A DNA stretch of 64,000 nucleotides from Talinum fruticosum (lineage: Eukaryota > Streptophyta > Magnoliopsida > Caryophyllales > Talinaceae). The position numbers and the translations under genes are program-made. Position 1 is the first letter of the stretch; each line of letters begins with the position of its first letter. Below, in pieces: positions 44,241-55,980 of this stretch. The notes beneath the pieces are model-generated. The model searched no databases, was not told the DNA's origin, and saw only the letters and a program-made list of their open reading frames with translations. The stretch covers positions 4,605,001-4,669,000 of the forward strand of contig JAITYX010000028.1 in NCBI GenBank assembly GCA_021018815.1. The letters run 5' to 3'.

Positions 44241-45742
44241 CAGTACCAATGCCCTTTTGTTCTTTTCTAAGCCACCTGCAAGTCAAAAACAAACTAACCT
44301 TTCTCACTTTCTCTAACAAACCCAAGTAACTCCCTTTATCGTGGTCCTTTTCGAGGAAGAAGACTCTTGGGAACCCGATTTGAATAACTTGAGGTTTGGT
44401 CATATTCTTAGTCTTTCCTTTAGAGAACCGAGTCCGTGTCTCTTTCTTTTGAAACTCTTTCCTTTTATAAACAGGAGGAGAAGGTTTTCTCCTGTAAGCT
44501 AGTCCGGGCTCGGTCCTCATTTCATTCTTATGAATGGGACCGTGCTCGACCTTCCTGAACTTCACAGAGTCTTGGAATCCTTTTGAACGACTCCGAGTAG
44601 GAATTGGATTCCTCCTCTTGTTAAAACCAAGTCCTGTTTTTTCGAAGGAGACACATTGAGAACCTAAGAGCATGTCATGGTTTTTCGACCTTGAGTAATT
44701 TTTAAAACAAGCTCTTGAGACTCATTTAGCTCTTGCTTCGGATGCTCATGTTCTCTTACGAGTGACTCAAACTCGGTCTCATTAGATTGAGCACTAGTCT
44801 TGAGTTCTCTTAGAGTAAGTCTCTGTTTTTCTAATTCATTTTTCAAAGAGATGCTCTCGAAGTAATAGACTCAAGTTGTTCTTTAAGCTGAGGAGAATCA
44901 TAATTGGACTTTTCTTCCAAAGTATAAATATATTTAGCTAAATCAACTTTGGAAAACTTGAGGAAGTATTCATTTACCTCCTCAGGATTTGTTTCCTCGT
45001 TGTCCGAGTGATCCGAGTCCGACTCGATTCGGCTTCGAGTGTGAGAGTGCCATCGGACACTTTGAATCATCCGAGTCCTCATCATCTTCCGATGAGTCTT
45101 CATCACTCCAAGTGGCCATCATAGCCTTCTTCTTCTTTTTCTATCCCTCTTTCTGCTGGGACAGTCTTTGACTATGTGTTCCTTGCTTGCCACATTCAAA
45201 ATAACCTGGAGTTCTTAGTTAAAGATAACTTTGAAGGGGAAGAATGTTTACCTTTTTATCCTTCCTGTCTTTCTTATAGAGCTCTTCTCTTGGCTTCTTA
45301 TCCCATCTCTTGTGCTTCATCATTCTTTTGAAGCCTCTAGTGATAAGTGCCATGGGATCCTCTTCCGAGTCGGAGGAGCTCGGATTTGCTTCTCTGTTTT
45401 CTCGGGCCTTCGGTGCGATGTTCTTTTTAGTGTCGACCTCTACATCCTCCTCTTCCAGGTGGATCTCATGGGTGAGTAACTTCCCAATGAGTTCGTTTGG
45501 CTTCAATAAGGAAAGGTTCCGAGCCTCTTCGATGGCTGTCACCTTAGGACCTCATCTTCTCTTAAGTAGACTTCTAAGTATCTTTCCGCACATTTCCTCA
45601 TAGGAAATCTTTTCACCCAAATATTTGAGATTGTTAGTAATCTCGGTGAAGCGGATGAACATCTTAATGATGTTTTCTTTTGGCTCCATCTTAAACAGCT
45701 CGTACTTGTGAAGATATCGGCTTATCTTTGCTTGTCGACTTC
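44241..45742 (-). pseudogene. Cop5 gag (N-terminus deleted, broken)
   Basis: Sirevirus-type gag, structural protein of the particle. The readable start is the middle of the UBN2-like region, KISRYLHKYELFKMEPKEN near 45670-45730. Then KLLTHEIHLEEEDVEVD (about 45440-45490), a basic stretch, a CCHC knuckle near 45155-45215 whose two halves lie in different frames, an acidic region with DSDHSDNEE, and a coiled-coil tail (KYIYTLEEKSNYDSPQLKEQLES near 44860-44940; ELNESQELVLKITQG near 44690-44740). At 45742 it joins directly to the LTR, so PBS, start codon and about 350 bases of gag are missing. Confidence 0.8.
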
Positions 45743-47235
45743 GCTCTTGGAGAGACAAAGTCACCCTAGGGGGTGAATAGGATGATCGGAAATTTGAACA
45801 GAGACTGGAAGATTGAATTCTAAAACCGACTTTGAAATAGTCCGAGTCTAGACTGGACTCGAAAAAGTGTTAACTTACAAAATACGTGGAAACCCTCCCG
45901 GGCGAGAAAACCACGGTCGGTGCTAATCCAAGCACCAAGTCAAATCCACTATTTTGAATCAACAAAATACAGTAGAAAGCCTCAACTAGAATTGCTCCCT
46001 TAGACAATTCCTTATAAGATTTTCCTAGACTCGAAGTTCCCTTATCCGATCTAGTACTTCCTAATCGACGTAACCTTTACAGGTTAGGGACAATCGAACC
46101 GAGTTAACCCTTACGGCTTAGTCAAGGGACCTTTCTCAAAAAGGAAGAATAAGAGTTTGTGATCGATTACAAGACCTTACAACTCATAACGATGTTAAGT
46201 ACGAGTTGGAGTTGTAAGTAGAAGATTGAATGAGAATTATACAGAGAGAGATAATTTCAGCAATAGGTTCAAGCAATCTTATTGTCTTGTGATGTTGCTT
46301 CTATTTATAGATGACCAGGCAGATTAGCCGTTGTGACTATCTTTTAATTAGAAGTCCTTTGTGACCATTGCAATGGTTTTTCTAAGTGACTCGAAAAATA
46401 TCCGTTGAGCTGTGAACGTTGGGCAATGGCTCTTGACTGCTTTGGATGTCCCAATCCACTGGTGGTGTCTAAAAATAGGGTGGAAACCACCGTTGAGCTA
46501 GGTGTGTAGATTTTCGGTTTTGGAAACAGACAACCCCGACATAGTATCCGAGCCTTGGTCGAAGTAGAAAAGCCTTGTCTGCTAGTGATTGACGACTTGA
46601 AGCCAGGTTACTTACGTATTTCAAAAATAGGATAACCTCGTTTAGATAACCTATAAAAGTAAACCAATTTGGTTCTTAAAGTATAAAATATTTTGGTCCA
46701 AGGTTAGACACGGATAATAATTTACTTAGGATAATTAAGTGCCTAATTATCCGAGTCCTGAAAGAGTGGAATTTTTTGAGTCAAATATCCATTATACTTT
46801 AAATTCCATCCGAGTCGGTCCGAAGTAAAACAAGTCCGATAGAGAATATTAGAGTAATGAGACTTGATCTAGACAAACGCAGTTCAAACAAACACATGCT
46901 GACTTAGAAGGATGAATTAACAATGTAATGCAATCAAACTTAGAGTACAAAGTCGGACCTGCATAAATATTTGAACATGCGATAAATGTGAGCATTGTCC
47001 GAGTGACTCGGAACTATGTTTAAAAGGATAAGTAAGAGTATGCTTTCGGAGTCGATCGGAATCAAGTGAAAACATATGCAATAGTTTACGTAACACTCGG
47101 AAGAAATTCTAAATAACTCGGAAAAGTTTCTAAATCACTTAGAATGACTTGTAATCAAAACTTACAAGAGATGAAGTCCTTACTCGATTCCTTTATAGTA
47201 CTCGGAATGATATACCCGCAAAGTTTGAGTCTTCG
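45743..47235 (-). repeat. Cop5 5' LTR
   Basis: LTR of about 1.49 kb. Its gag-proximal end has lost about 10 bases (begins GCTCTTGGAGAG at 45743), while the outer end at 47235 reads CGAAGACTC on the minus strand, one change from TGAAGACTC. The minus-strand TATAAATA is at 46309-46302. One half of the AACGG pair survives (TTAGCCGTTG at about 46324). It lies inside the protease region of Cop4 at the codons after FSELE. Confidence 0.85.
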
Positions 47236-49137
47236 CTTCTAACTCGGAAAAGAGTCTTGAGTCACCCGACATGTGGCATAAGTATCCACTGTCCAAATAC
47301 TAGTGATATTTGTTCTTCTAAGTTACCTGCAAAACTAAAATGAACTAACCCTTCTCACTTCCTCTTACAAACTGAGTAACTGTCTTTACTATGGTCTTTC
47401 TCTGAGGAAGAGAACTCTTGGAAACCTAGATTTGAATGATTTTGGGTCTAGTCATATTCCGAGTCTTCTTTCTCGAAAATTGAGTTTGTGTCTCTTTCTT
47501 TTGAAAATCCTTTCTTTTGTAGAAAGGTAGATAACGCTTTTTCCTTTAAGTTGGTGCAGGCTCAGTCCTCTTTTCATTCTTATGAATGGCACCATGCTCA
47601 GCCTTCTTGAACTTTACGGTTACGGAATGCTTTTGAAAATACTAGAATAGGAATTAGATTCCTCTTCGACGATTGTAACCAAGTCCTTCTTTCCTGAATG
47701 ATAGACATTGAGAGCCAAGTAAAAGATCAAGGTTTTTTTACCTTGAGTGAGTTTCAAAACAAGCTCTTGAGACTCATTGAGCTTCCTTTTCAATTGGTCA
47801 TTCTTTGTTCCGAGTGACTCATACTCGAATCTCATTTTCTTGAGCACTCGGTCTTAAGTACCTTCAGATTTTATCTCGAGTTTTCTCACTCATTTTTCAA
47901 AACATTACTCTCAATAGTAAGAGACTCAAGTTTTTCTTTGAATTGTGAAGAGTCAAAATTGGACTTTTCTTCCAAAGTATAAATATATCTGGCTAAATCA
48001 ACTTTGGAGAATTTGAGAAAGTATTCAATTACCTCCTTAATATATGAGCTCTCATTGTCTAACTCGCATTTAACTTCTAAATCTGTTAGTGCCATAAGAC
48101 ACTTTGAGTCGTCGGAATCATCTTTTTAGATGAGTCATCATCAATCCAGGTAGCCATCATAGCCTTCTTCATTCTCGTCCTTCTTTGTTTTGGGACAATC
48201 TTTGACTATGTGCTCCTTGCTCGCCACATTCAAAGCAACCGAGTTCTTAGTTAAAGATAACTTGGAAGGGGATGAGAATTTACCTTTTATGTCCTTCTAA
48301 TCTTTCTTGTAGAACTCTTCCTTTGGCCTCTTTTCCCACTTTTTGTACTTCATCATTCGCTTGAAGCCACGGGCAATGAGTGCCATTGGATCCTCTTCCG
48401 ATTCGGAGAAGCTCGAACTTTCACGTCTGTTTTCTTAGGCCTTCGACGACAATGTTCTTTCTAGTGCCGACCTCGGCATCCTCTTCTTCGAGATGAATCT
48501 CATGAGTGAGTAACTTCCCAAAAAGCTTGTCGGCCTTAGTTGAGAGAGTTTCGAGCTTCTTCGATGGTTGTCACCTTGGGACCCCACTTTCTCTTTGGTA
48601 GACTTCTCTGAATTTTTCTGGACATTTCCTCGTGAGAGATCTTTCTACCCGGATATTTCAGATTGTTAGTAATCTCTCGTGAACCGAACATATATCCGAG
48701 TGATGTTCTCTTCGGCTCCATCTTGAACAGCTCGTACTTGTGAAGATATTGTCTTATCTTTGCCCGCTTCACTTGACTTGTTCCTTCGTAGGTGTTGACA
48801 AGGGTGTCCCACACCTCTTTGGCTGTGTGAGAGGCTAAGACTCTGTTGTATTCTTCTATGCTAACGACACACATCAATGTGTTCATAACTTTGAAGTTCC
48901 TTCGAACTTATCGGTGTCTTCGATGGTGAATTCAGATTTGGCCTTAGGCACGATAGTTCCGCTCTCCATCTTCACTGGGATGTATTTACCTCCTTGGATG
49001 ATATCCTAGACTTCTTCGTCGTTATCCATCGGGAAGCATTCTATCATCTTCTTCCAATGGGCAAAGTTTGACCCTTTGAACTTCACTGGTCCGGTAAATG
49101 ATCTTCCTTCATCGAACTCTCCATTATTCCGAGCCAT
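47236..49137 (-). pseudogene. Cop4 gag and first residues of protease (broken)
   Basis: Gag of the outer copia element. Start ATG at 49137 (MARNNGEFDEGRSF), 36 bp from the PBS. Blocks: FKGSNFAHWKKMIECF near 49040-49090, EVWDTLVNTYEGTSQVKRAK near 48760-48820 and LHKYELFKMEPK near 48705-48745 (UBN2-like), CCHC knuckle near 48180-48245 with CFECG in one frame and HIVKDC in the next, coiled coil KYIYTLEEKSNFDSSQFKEK near 47930-47990 and LNESQELVLKLTQG near 47740-47785. Protease starts YLDSG with its Asp-Ser-Gly at 47293-47285, then stops at the Cop5 LTR. Several frameshifts and stops. Confidence 0.85.
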
Positions 49138-49172
49138 ATAATTTGGATGGTGAAATCCTCTTGAAAGGCTAC

Positions 49173-49184
49173 GCTCCGATACCA
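49173..49184 (-). other. Cop4 primer binding site
   Basis: Minus strand TGGTATCGGAGC, two bases inside the 5' LTR end. It differs by one base from the usual plant copia site TGGTATCAGAGC, complementary to the 3' end of initiator tRNA-Met. It fixes the orientation of Cop4. Confidence 0.8.
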
Positions 49185-49186
49185 AT

Positions 49187-50616
49187 TGAAGGTTTGCTCT
49201 TGGAGAGTCTAAGTCACCCTAGAAGGTGGGTGAATAGGGTGATGAGGAAATTTAAACACTTTTAGCACAAACACTTAGATAAATCAGATTCTTAGTCTAG
49301 ATTCGACCCAAAAGTTAAATACACATATATACATGGAAACCTCGTCGAGGCGAAAACCATGGATAGTGCTAATCCAAGCACCAAGTGAAATCCACTATTT
49401 ATAATCCATAAAATACATAGGATCGACTCAACCAGAATTGCTCCTTTATACAATTCTTTACAAAGTTTTCCTAGACTCGAAACTCCCTTATCCGATCTAT
49501 TTCTTTCGACAGAGATAACCTTTACAATCGGGGACAACCGAGCTAAGGTAACCTTTACAACTCAATCAAGGGACTTACACAGAAATTAAGAGAAGTATGT
49601 AATTGATTACAAGACTTTCTTTAAAACTCGAGAGAATATTAAATACGTAATTGGAGTTGTAAGTAGAAGATTGAGTAAGAATGAGAAGTAATTAGTTCAA
49701 CAATAAAATTAGTTCCAAGCAATCTTCAAGTCTTGTGGAGTGGCTTCTATTTATAGTCAACCAGGCAGAGTGACCATTTAGTCTTGGTTACTGGATTGAA
49801 ATCTTCACTAGCCGTTGTAACGGCTATTCCGAGTCACTTAGAAAAGATCCGTTCGGATGTGAACATTGTGTAACGGCTCTTGCCTCCACAAGATGGTCCA
49901 ATCACTTGGTGATGACTTAAAACCGAGGTGGAAACAACCGTTAGGCCTAGAGTTGGAGTTTTCTAGTTTTGTAAACAAACAACCTTGACACGGTGTTGGA
50001 GCCATGTCCGAAGTAGCTAAAGCTTGTCTGCTGGTGTTTAACGGCTAGAAGCCGGTTACTTTTGAAATTCAAAAATAGATTAGCCTTGTTTTAATAACTC
50101 TGAAAAAGCAAACCACATTGGTTCTTAAAGCATAAAATACTTTGGTCCAAGATTAGGCATAGATAGCAATTAAATCGGAGTAATTAAGAGCTTAATTATC
50201 TTAGGCCTAAAAGAATGGAATTTTCCGAGTCTAATATACAATAGGTTCATATTCCATCTAGAGTCAATTTTAAACGCAATCAAGTTAAATATTAGATTAT
50301 CAAGAATCATGAACTTAATACAATCAAATAATTCTCGAGGATATAAACCGACTTGGAATAAAGAATTAACGTTATAATTCATTTTGCCTTAGAATACAAA
50401 GTCATCACTCAAGCATAAGTGTATTAGAGAAATTATTTAAGCATGTGATGGCTCGAGTGATGCCTAAGTGAGTCGAAACACAAGTAAGAGGTTATGCAAT
50501 AAAGCGCTTTTGAGTAACTCATAACGAGAATGAAAATTTAGATATGAGTTTCTATAAAGCTCAGAATAACTTAGAATCAAAACCTAATAGAGATAGAGAG
50601 TTATACCGAGTCTTCA
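49187..50616 (-). repeat. Cop4 5' LTR
   Basis: 1430-bp LTR from TGAAGG (49187) to CTTCA (50616). Minus-strand TATA box at 49755-49748. A perfect 8+2+8 inverted repeat TAGCCGTTGTAACGGCTA lies at 49809-49826, 54 bp upstream. Three further AACGG/CCGTT motifs occur near 49870, 49930 and 50040. It is flanked outside by integrase of Tat3, which resumes beyond the partner LTR at 32976. Confidence 0.9.
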
Positions 50617-51150
50617 TTTTTGTTGGCGGCCTCGACCGCTCTGTTGGTCCGAGGAAGATAGAGAGAACATTTATGGTGTTTGATCTTGTATTTCTCCAGT
50701 AGGTCTACTACTTCCTTCTTAAAGTGACTACCATGGTAACTAATCAAATCATGGGGAACCCCATATCGATAAATGATGTTGCGGGTAACAAACTTGGCCA
50801 TCTACTTTGACGTCAAGGTTGCGTAGGAGGCTACTTCTACCCACTTCGTAAAGTAGTCAATTGCTACTAACACAAATTTCATGACCTCCCCTTCCTTTAG
50901 GGGTTACTTTGCCAATAATGTCAATGCCCTAAACCGAGAATGGCGAAGATGATGCTAGTGTCATGAGAAACGATGGTGGTTAGTGTTGTAAATTTGCATA
51001 CACCGACACTTGTGGCATTTCTTGACAAATTCATGACGATCTCATCGCCATGGTCGACCGAGTAGTATCCAATTCTCTAAATCTTCTGAACCAACATCCT
51101 CCCATTCATATGGGGTCCACATTCCCCACCATGAATCTCATCCATGATGC
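50617..51150 (-). pseudogene. Tat3 integrase, N-terminal and core part (broken)
   Basis: Zinc-binding CHKC-type remnant near 51010-51030, then GIDIIGKVTPKG with the first catalytic Asp (about 50890-50930), VAIDYFTKWVEVASYA (50815-50870), YRYGVPHDLIS (50740-50775) and AVEAANKN with the Glu at the end (50617-50640). The second catalytic Asp is gone: the usual SDNG position reads Ser-Tyr-His-Gly near 50727-50748. A stop precedes MAKFV. The gene is interrupted by Cop4 and continues at 32976. Confidence 0.85.
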
Positions 51151-53035
51151 ACTTTGTTCATGTTGGTAGACACAAAGTAAGCTAATCGGTGTGTTGGTTT
51201 TCTTGTACATCTTTCCTTGATTGATGAAAAACTAAGTTGCCAACATCCCGATGGCTTGTTGGGCTCTAGGTATGGAGTCCAACGGATACTCTTGCTTATC
51301 TAGATATTGAAAGATGTCATGATACCAACTAGTGTGGTCAGTATTAGACACTTCTAGTGTGTATACGTGCGCTGAGCTAACTCTGCTCGGTTCATGTTGA
51401 TGGGCATTGAATTAATGCTACTAGGGATATTAATCATGGATGCTAATTTGGCTAAAGCATCCACGAATTGTTTGTCATCCCTAGGAAGGTAGGTGTAGGA
51501 AATGCTTTCAAAATGTTTTGATAATTCGATCGGATGTGCTCGATAGGGTGCCAAGGCTTCACTACGTACCTTTTATTTTTGCGAAATCGATTAATGATAA
51601 GATTGGAGTCACCAAAAACTTTGATATTCCTAACCCCGATCTCTATAGCAGCTTTAAGTCTTATGATGCAAGCTTCATACTCTCGGCATTATCGGCGACC
51701 TCGAAATCCAACTTGACTAAAATGGGAGTATGTGTTCTCTCTAGTGAGACTTGAAGAATCCCCGCTCTAATGCCCTTCGATTGGAGGTGCCATCGAAGTA
51801 CATTGTCCAAACGTCCACCTCTACTTGTAAGATATTTTCATCTAAAAAGTCAAGGTCTTCGGGTTGCGATTCGGTTAAAGGAAAATCAGCTAGGAATTCC
51901 GACACTACCCTTCCTTTGATTGCTTTTTGAGGGACATACTTCGGTTTGAATTCGACATCATGACGATCCATCTTGCTATCTAGCGGTTAATGGTTGGTTG
52001 CTCAAGGATGTATTTGATAAGATCCATCGCTGCTACCACATGTGGGCCAACATTTAGTGCTTGAGCTTCTTACTTAGATGATAAACCGTGTACTCTTCCT
52101 TTCCATCTCATTGAGCTAGCATGCCTCCCATGGTCTGTCTCTATCATGGTGAGGTACAAAAGTAAAGGTTTCCCTGTTGGGGCAAAACTAGCACTAGAGG
52201 GTTGGCTAGATATTCCTTAACTTTTCAAATGCTTTTTGTCACTCGGTATCAAATAGGCTTAGATCCTTTCTTCAACTTCTTGAAAATAGGTTCACGGACC
52301 ATAATCAATTTTGATATGAAATGACTAATGTATTGTAAACGTCCTAGGAAACCCCGTATCTCCTTCTCTCGTTTTCGGCGTAGAATTTCCTAAATAGCTT
52401 TGATCTTGGATGGATCAACTTTGGTTTCTCTAAGACCAACAACATAGCATAACATCTTGCCTAAGGTTACCCCGAAGGCACACTTTTGAGGATTAAGGCA
52501 CATGTTGTATTTTTGTAGTCTTTCAAAGAATTTTCTAAAGTCGGGTAGGTGCCTTGCCCTATCTTTGGATTTAATGATCATGTCATCCACATAGACTTCG
52601 GCTTTTTTCTGGATCATGTCATGGAATAGTGTTGTAATATGTCGCGCTAGCATTCTTGAGCCCAAATGGCATCACCATGTAATAATACATCCCCTATTAA
52701 GTGATGAAGGTTGTCTTCTCCGTGTCCTTTCTGGTCATCATCACCTGATTGTACCCGAGCATAACCGTCCATAGATAAAAGCAGAGCATGTCTCACTGTG
52801 CTATCTACAAGGATGTCGATATGGGGCAGCAAGAAGTCACTCTTAGAGCTTGCTTTATTCAAATCCCTCAAGTCAATGCACATCCGAACCCTACCATCCT
52901 TCTTTACGACCAGGTACTATGTTTGCTACCCATAGAGGATAGTGAACGACTCGATGTTCCGCTAGACTTGGATCTATCCCTGGCATGTCTTTGTAGGACC
53001 ATGCAAAGACATCTATGAACTCTGTAAGGAGCGAA
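51151..53035 (-). pseudogene. Tat3 RT and dual RNase H (broken)
   Basis: Minus-strand order: DVFAWSYKDMPGIDPSLAEH near 52975-53030, directly after gag; RDLNKAS near 52850-52880; RT active site YVDD at 52593-52582, followed by MIIKSKDRARHLPDF; LNPQKCAFGVTLGKML near 52450-52500; GFLGRLQYISHFISK near 52310-52350; the first RNase H around 51790-52190; and the second, extra RNase H with LPRDDKQFVDALAKLASM near 51420-51490. This second RNase H is a hallmark of the Tat lineage. No protease domain is visible between gag and RT, so part of pol was deleted. Stops and frameshifts are common. Confidence 0.85.
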
Positions 53036-53921
53036 GTAAATTACTTTTGTTTTTGTGGATGAGGGGATTTTGTAACCATGGGTCTTGGGAATGGGGATGG
53101 AGTATTGCTTTTGTTGAAAGAGATGAGTTTAGTTAGAGGGAATTTTAGAAAGTCTTTCTTGTAAGGTCAAGACTTCTTATGTTGCTCCACCATGTGAGCC
53201 AAGACACAAACCTTATAAAAAGTGGAATATTATTGGAGTTCCACCGCTTGAGTATATTTCGGGTCAAGGTCTCTCAAGTACCTCACAATAGTTTGATCCT
53301 CATTTTCTTTGATGTCACATTTGATGAGGAGCCTCTCAAACTCCCTTGGTGTACTCTTCCACGATCATGCTCCCTTGTTGTAGGTTGTGGAGTTTGGCAT
53401 AGCTATCTTGCACATAAGTAGGATAAAGAAACCAAGCCTTGAGCTTAGACCTCATCTTTTCCCAACTTCTAATCTTTGACTTATGTAGCTTAGCTCGCTT
53501 ATGCACTAGGTTTTCCCACCTTGTTGATGCAAACGCAGGGATCTTGATAGCTACTAGCTTAACCTTCTTATCCTCCATTACGTCCTTATAGTCAAAAATT
53601 ATCTCCCTATTTAGATTCAATCTAAGAACTCATATGGATTCAAGTGGCATTCGAACTCAAGTATTTCAACCTTGAAATCTTGACTTGGAGGTGGGTTATG
53701 GTGTCTCCATCCTTTCCTAGCTCTACTCCTTTCTCGCTCATTAGAAAAGACAAAGGGGTTGCTCTTTTCTCTCTCACTTTGGGATTGTTGGGATAACAGT
53801 GAGTTAGAGGGAGACTCCTCAAATTGCTTTCGTTTTAGCTTTTCTTCCTAACATAAGAATTTTGTTTCCTTAAGTCGTCATAATTTTTCATCAACATCTC
53901 CAATCTCTCCTCAAGTGACAT
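53036..53921 (-). pseudogene. Tat3 gag (broken)
   Basis: Start ATG at 53921 (MSLEERLEMLMKNYDDLRK), with a predicted coiled-coil start. The core block reads FASTRWENLVHKRAKLHK, IRSWEKMRSKLKAWFLYPTY, LHNLQQGSMIVEEYTKG (53336-53560), the retrotransposon gag domain of Ty3/gypsy elements. It continues FERLLIKCDIKENEDQTIVRYLRDL near 53240-53335 in another frame. No zinc knuckle is found; the reading passes into RT sequence near 53036. A stop follows codon 28 and other breaks follow. Confidence 0.8.
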
Positions 53922-54024
53922 GCTACCACATTATTAGTTGCAGCTTAAAGGTATTTTGGTTGGAAGGGAAATGTGTTTGAGGGAGTGAGAAAGATTAATG
54001 CAAGGCCAAGGAGAGGCCCCTAGA

Positions 54025-54035
54025 CACCGATACCA
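54025..54035 (-). other. Possible Tat3 primer binding site
   Basis: Minus strand TGGTATCGGTG, about 100 bp upstream of the gag ATG. The first seven bases fit an initiator tRNA-Met site. Four bases away, TG at 54040 could be the inner end of an LTR. The assignment is tentative. Confidence 0.4.
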
Positions 54036-54039
54036 AATA

Positions 54040-55334
54040 TGATGTACGAAGAAGAAAAGGGAGAGTTTGAGAAATAGAAAAAAAGTGAGAAGGTTAAATT
54101 TGTTCCATCGTGTAGTTGTTTGTAATCTAAAGAGAAGTGGGATAAATCTGGTGGAAGTAAGGGCTGAAAATGCATAGGATAATAGTAAACTTATGCGAAA
54201 AGAGTAGGGGGATAGTTTAAACGGCATCCAAGGCTGGGATTAAAGTGGGGTCCCAAGCTCGAACTATCAACACGGATTTCAAAACCGCACCGGCTTTGTT
54301 GTCTTTTGTGGAGGGGATTGCAAGCAGTCTTGGATGGGTTTGATTTAAGGGGAAACGGTTGCTAAAAGGTAGAGGATTAAAGGGGGCAAATAAGAGGATT
54401 AGTGGGTTAAAGGATAAAAGGAGGGGAATCTTACAACACCATGTAACCGGATAAACTAACTCCCTAGGATAAGAAAACCACCTAGGGAAAATTAAGGTCA
54501 CTAATCATAATTAACGAGATAAGACACACTACCATTAAGCATTATTAGACTCTTAAGACACTAGTTAATTAGGAAAACAATTAAGAAAATAATAAAAGAT
54601 TAAAGTAGCAAAGGATCCTAGCTCAACTCGATTCATAATCAGCCGAAAAATTCCGTTAAGCATTTGAATACTTAAACATTTACAGTTTGGAACGTTTAGA
54701 ATAATCACAAGCAACCTAACGGTTCAATTAAATACACCATCATCTAAGGTCTAAGTTTTAAAATATTATACAACTCAAAAGAAATAATTCATAAAGTAAG
54801 GAGACAAAAAGCAATAAGCAAAAAGGATAAAAGCAACTGCTACATGTGTCGCTTTCAGCGAAATCCCGACTCTTTTTGGTTCCCCTTGTAACGGTTGTAC
54901 CTTCTTGGGCACAAATCCAAATGAGGAAGCAAAAGTATGTTTGGAAATATAAGGGAATAATCTTTGAAAACATATATGACTTCCCCATTGACCGAGAATT
55001 GAGAGAGGTATGAGTAAAAATACTCCACTAGGTCAAATTGCTCGAAATTTTGGCGCTGACTTTGTAAATATGTTTCCTCAATTATTATTTCGACTTAAAA
55101 GAAAATGCCTAGATCGTGCCACTCTAGTGGACCCCTTGAGACACCTTCCCTCAAAATTTAGAGGTCAAATAGCTTCTCATGGCTAAGTTATGATATAGAC
55201 AAGAGAGCCCTTCAAGTGCCAAAATAAGGCGGGAACATCTAGCGCTTGATCTAAGTGAGGAAAGGTCACTATCTTAGCTTGGTTTTGACTTGTGAAAGTC
55301 TCATCTTTAGGAACATTTCTCTCCTCAGTCACCC
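54040..55334 (-). other. LTR-like or leader sequence 5' of Tat3 gag, unresolved
   Basis: About 1.3 kb with no gene. If the PBS at 54025 is real, this should be the 5' LTR of Tat3, but it does not start or end like the TGTAGACACC LTRs in this window and I see no matching stretch. The long minus-strand open frames at 53934-54501 lack any recognisable motif. It ends where Cop6 RNase H begins. Confidence 0.4.
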
Positions 55335-55980
55335 CTCCATCAAAACTAATCTCCACTTAATGGCTTAGTGAAAATGTCAGCAAGTTGAAACTAAGAAGGA
55401 GTGAACTCAAAAAAGATGTAACCTTTTTCGAGCATGTTCTTTCAAAAAGTGATATTTGACCTGAATGTGCTGAGTCTTTGAATGTTGAATTGGGTTCTTG
55501 GTAATACTTATAGCACTTTGATTGTGACATTTGCTAGGTATAGCTGAGAAGGTTAGTCCAAGATCCTTCAAATACTATTTGATCCATAACAACTAAGCAT
55601 ACATAGCTCCAACGGCTATGTAATTAGCATTAATAGCGAGATATAGCGGCTAAGTTGTGCTTCTTTGATTGCCATGAAACCAATGAATGTCTAAGGAATT
55701 AACATGGTCCTTATGTGCTATTCCTATCAATCTTGTACAAAGCATAGTCATCATCCGAGTAACCACTAAGGACTAGAGACCAAGTGATTGAGTCCATGCA
55801 AGATATCTAAACTTTTCGTTTACCGGTGAGATGCGATTCTTTTGATTATATTGAAATCTTGCACAAAGATAGTCACTCAACTTAATATATTTGGCTTACT
55901 AGATAAAGATAGAGTAGATATCCAATCATACATCGGTAGAGTTTCGACCCACTGACTTACCCAGTTTGTCCGAGTCCAAA
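55335..55980 (-). pseudogene. Cop6 RNase H (broken, C-terminus lost)
   Basis: On the minus strand the copia RNase H region follows the order in Cop5, from the RT end near 55975 to the block that reads KPLSGD-like near 55360. It resembles 41150-41750 base by base but with many changes, so it is an older member. The final RNELG block is missing. On the upstream side it is fused directly to gag/protease sequence at about 55980, meaning about 3 kb of INT and RT were deleted. Confidence 0.65.

Noticed and set aside
44191..44673. 160-codon minus-strand open frame as an independent gene
   Set aside because: Basic, Arg/Lys-rich sequence that lies between the gag coil and the protease; it is part of the broken Cop5 gag, partly out of frame.
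53934..54501. Two minus-strand open frames (97 and 94 codons) with hydrophobic stretches
   Set aside because: They lie across the PBS and in the presumed leader or LTR of Tat3, lack conserved blocks and are probably chance frames.
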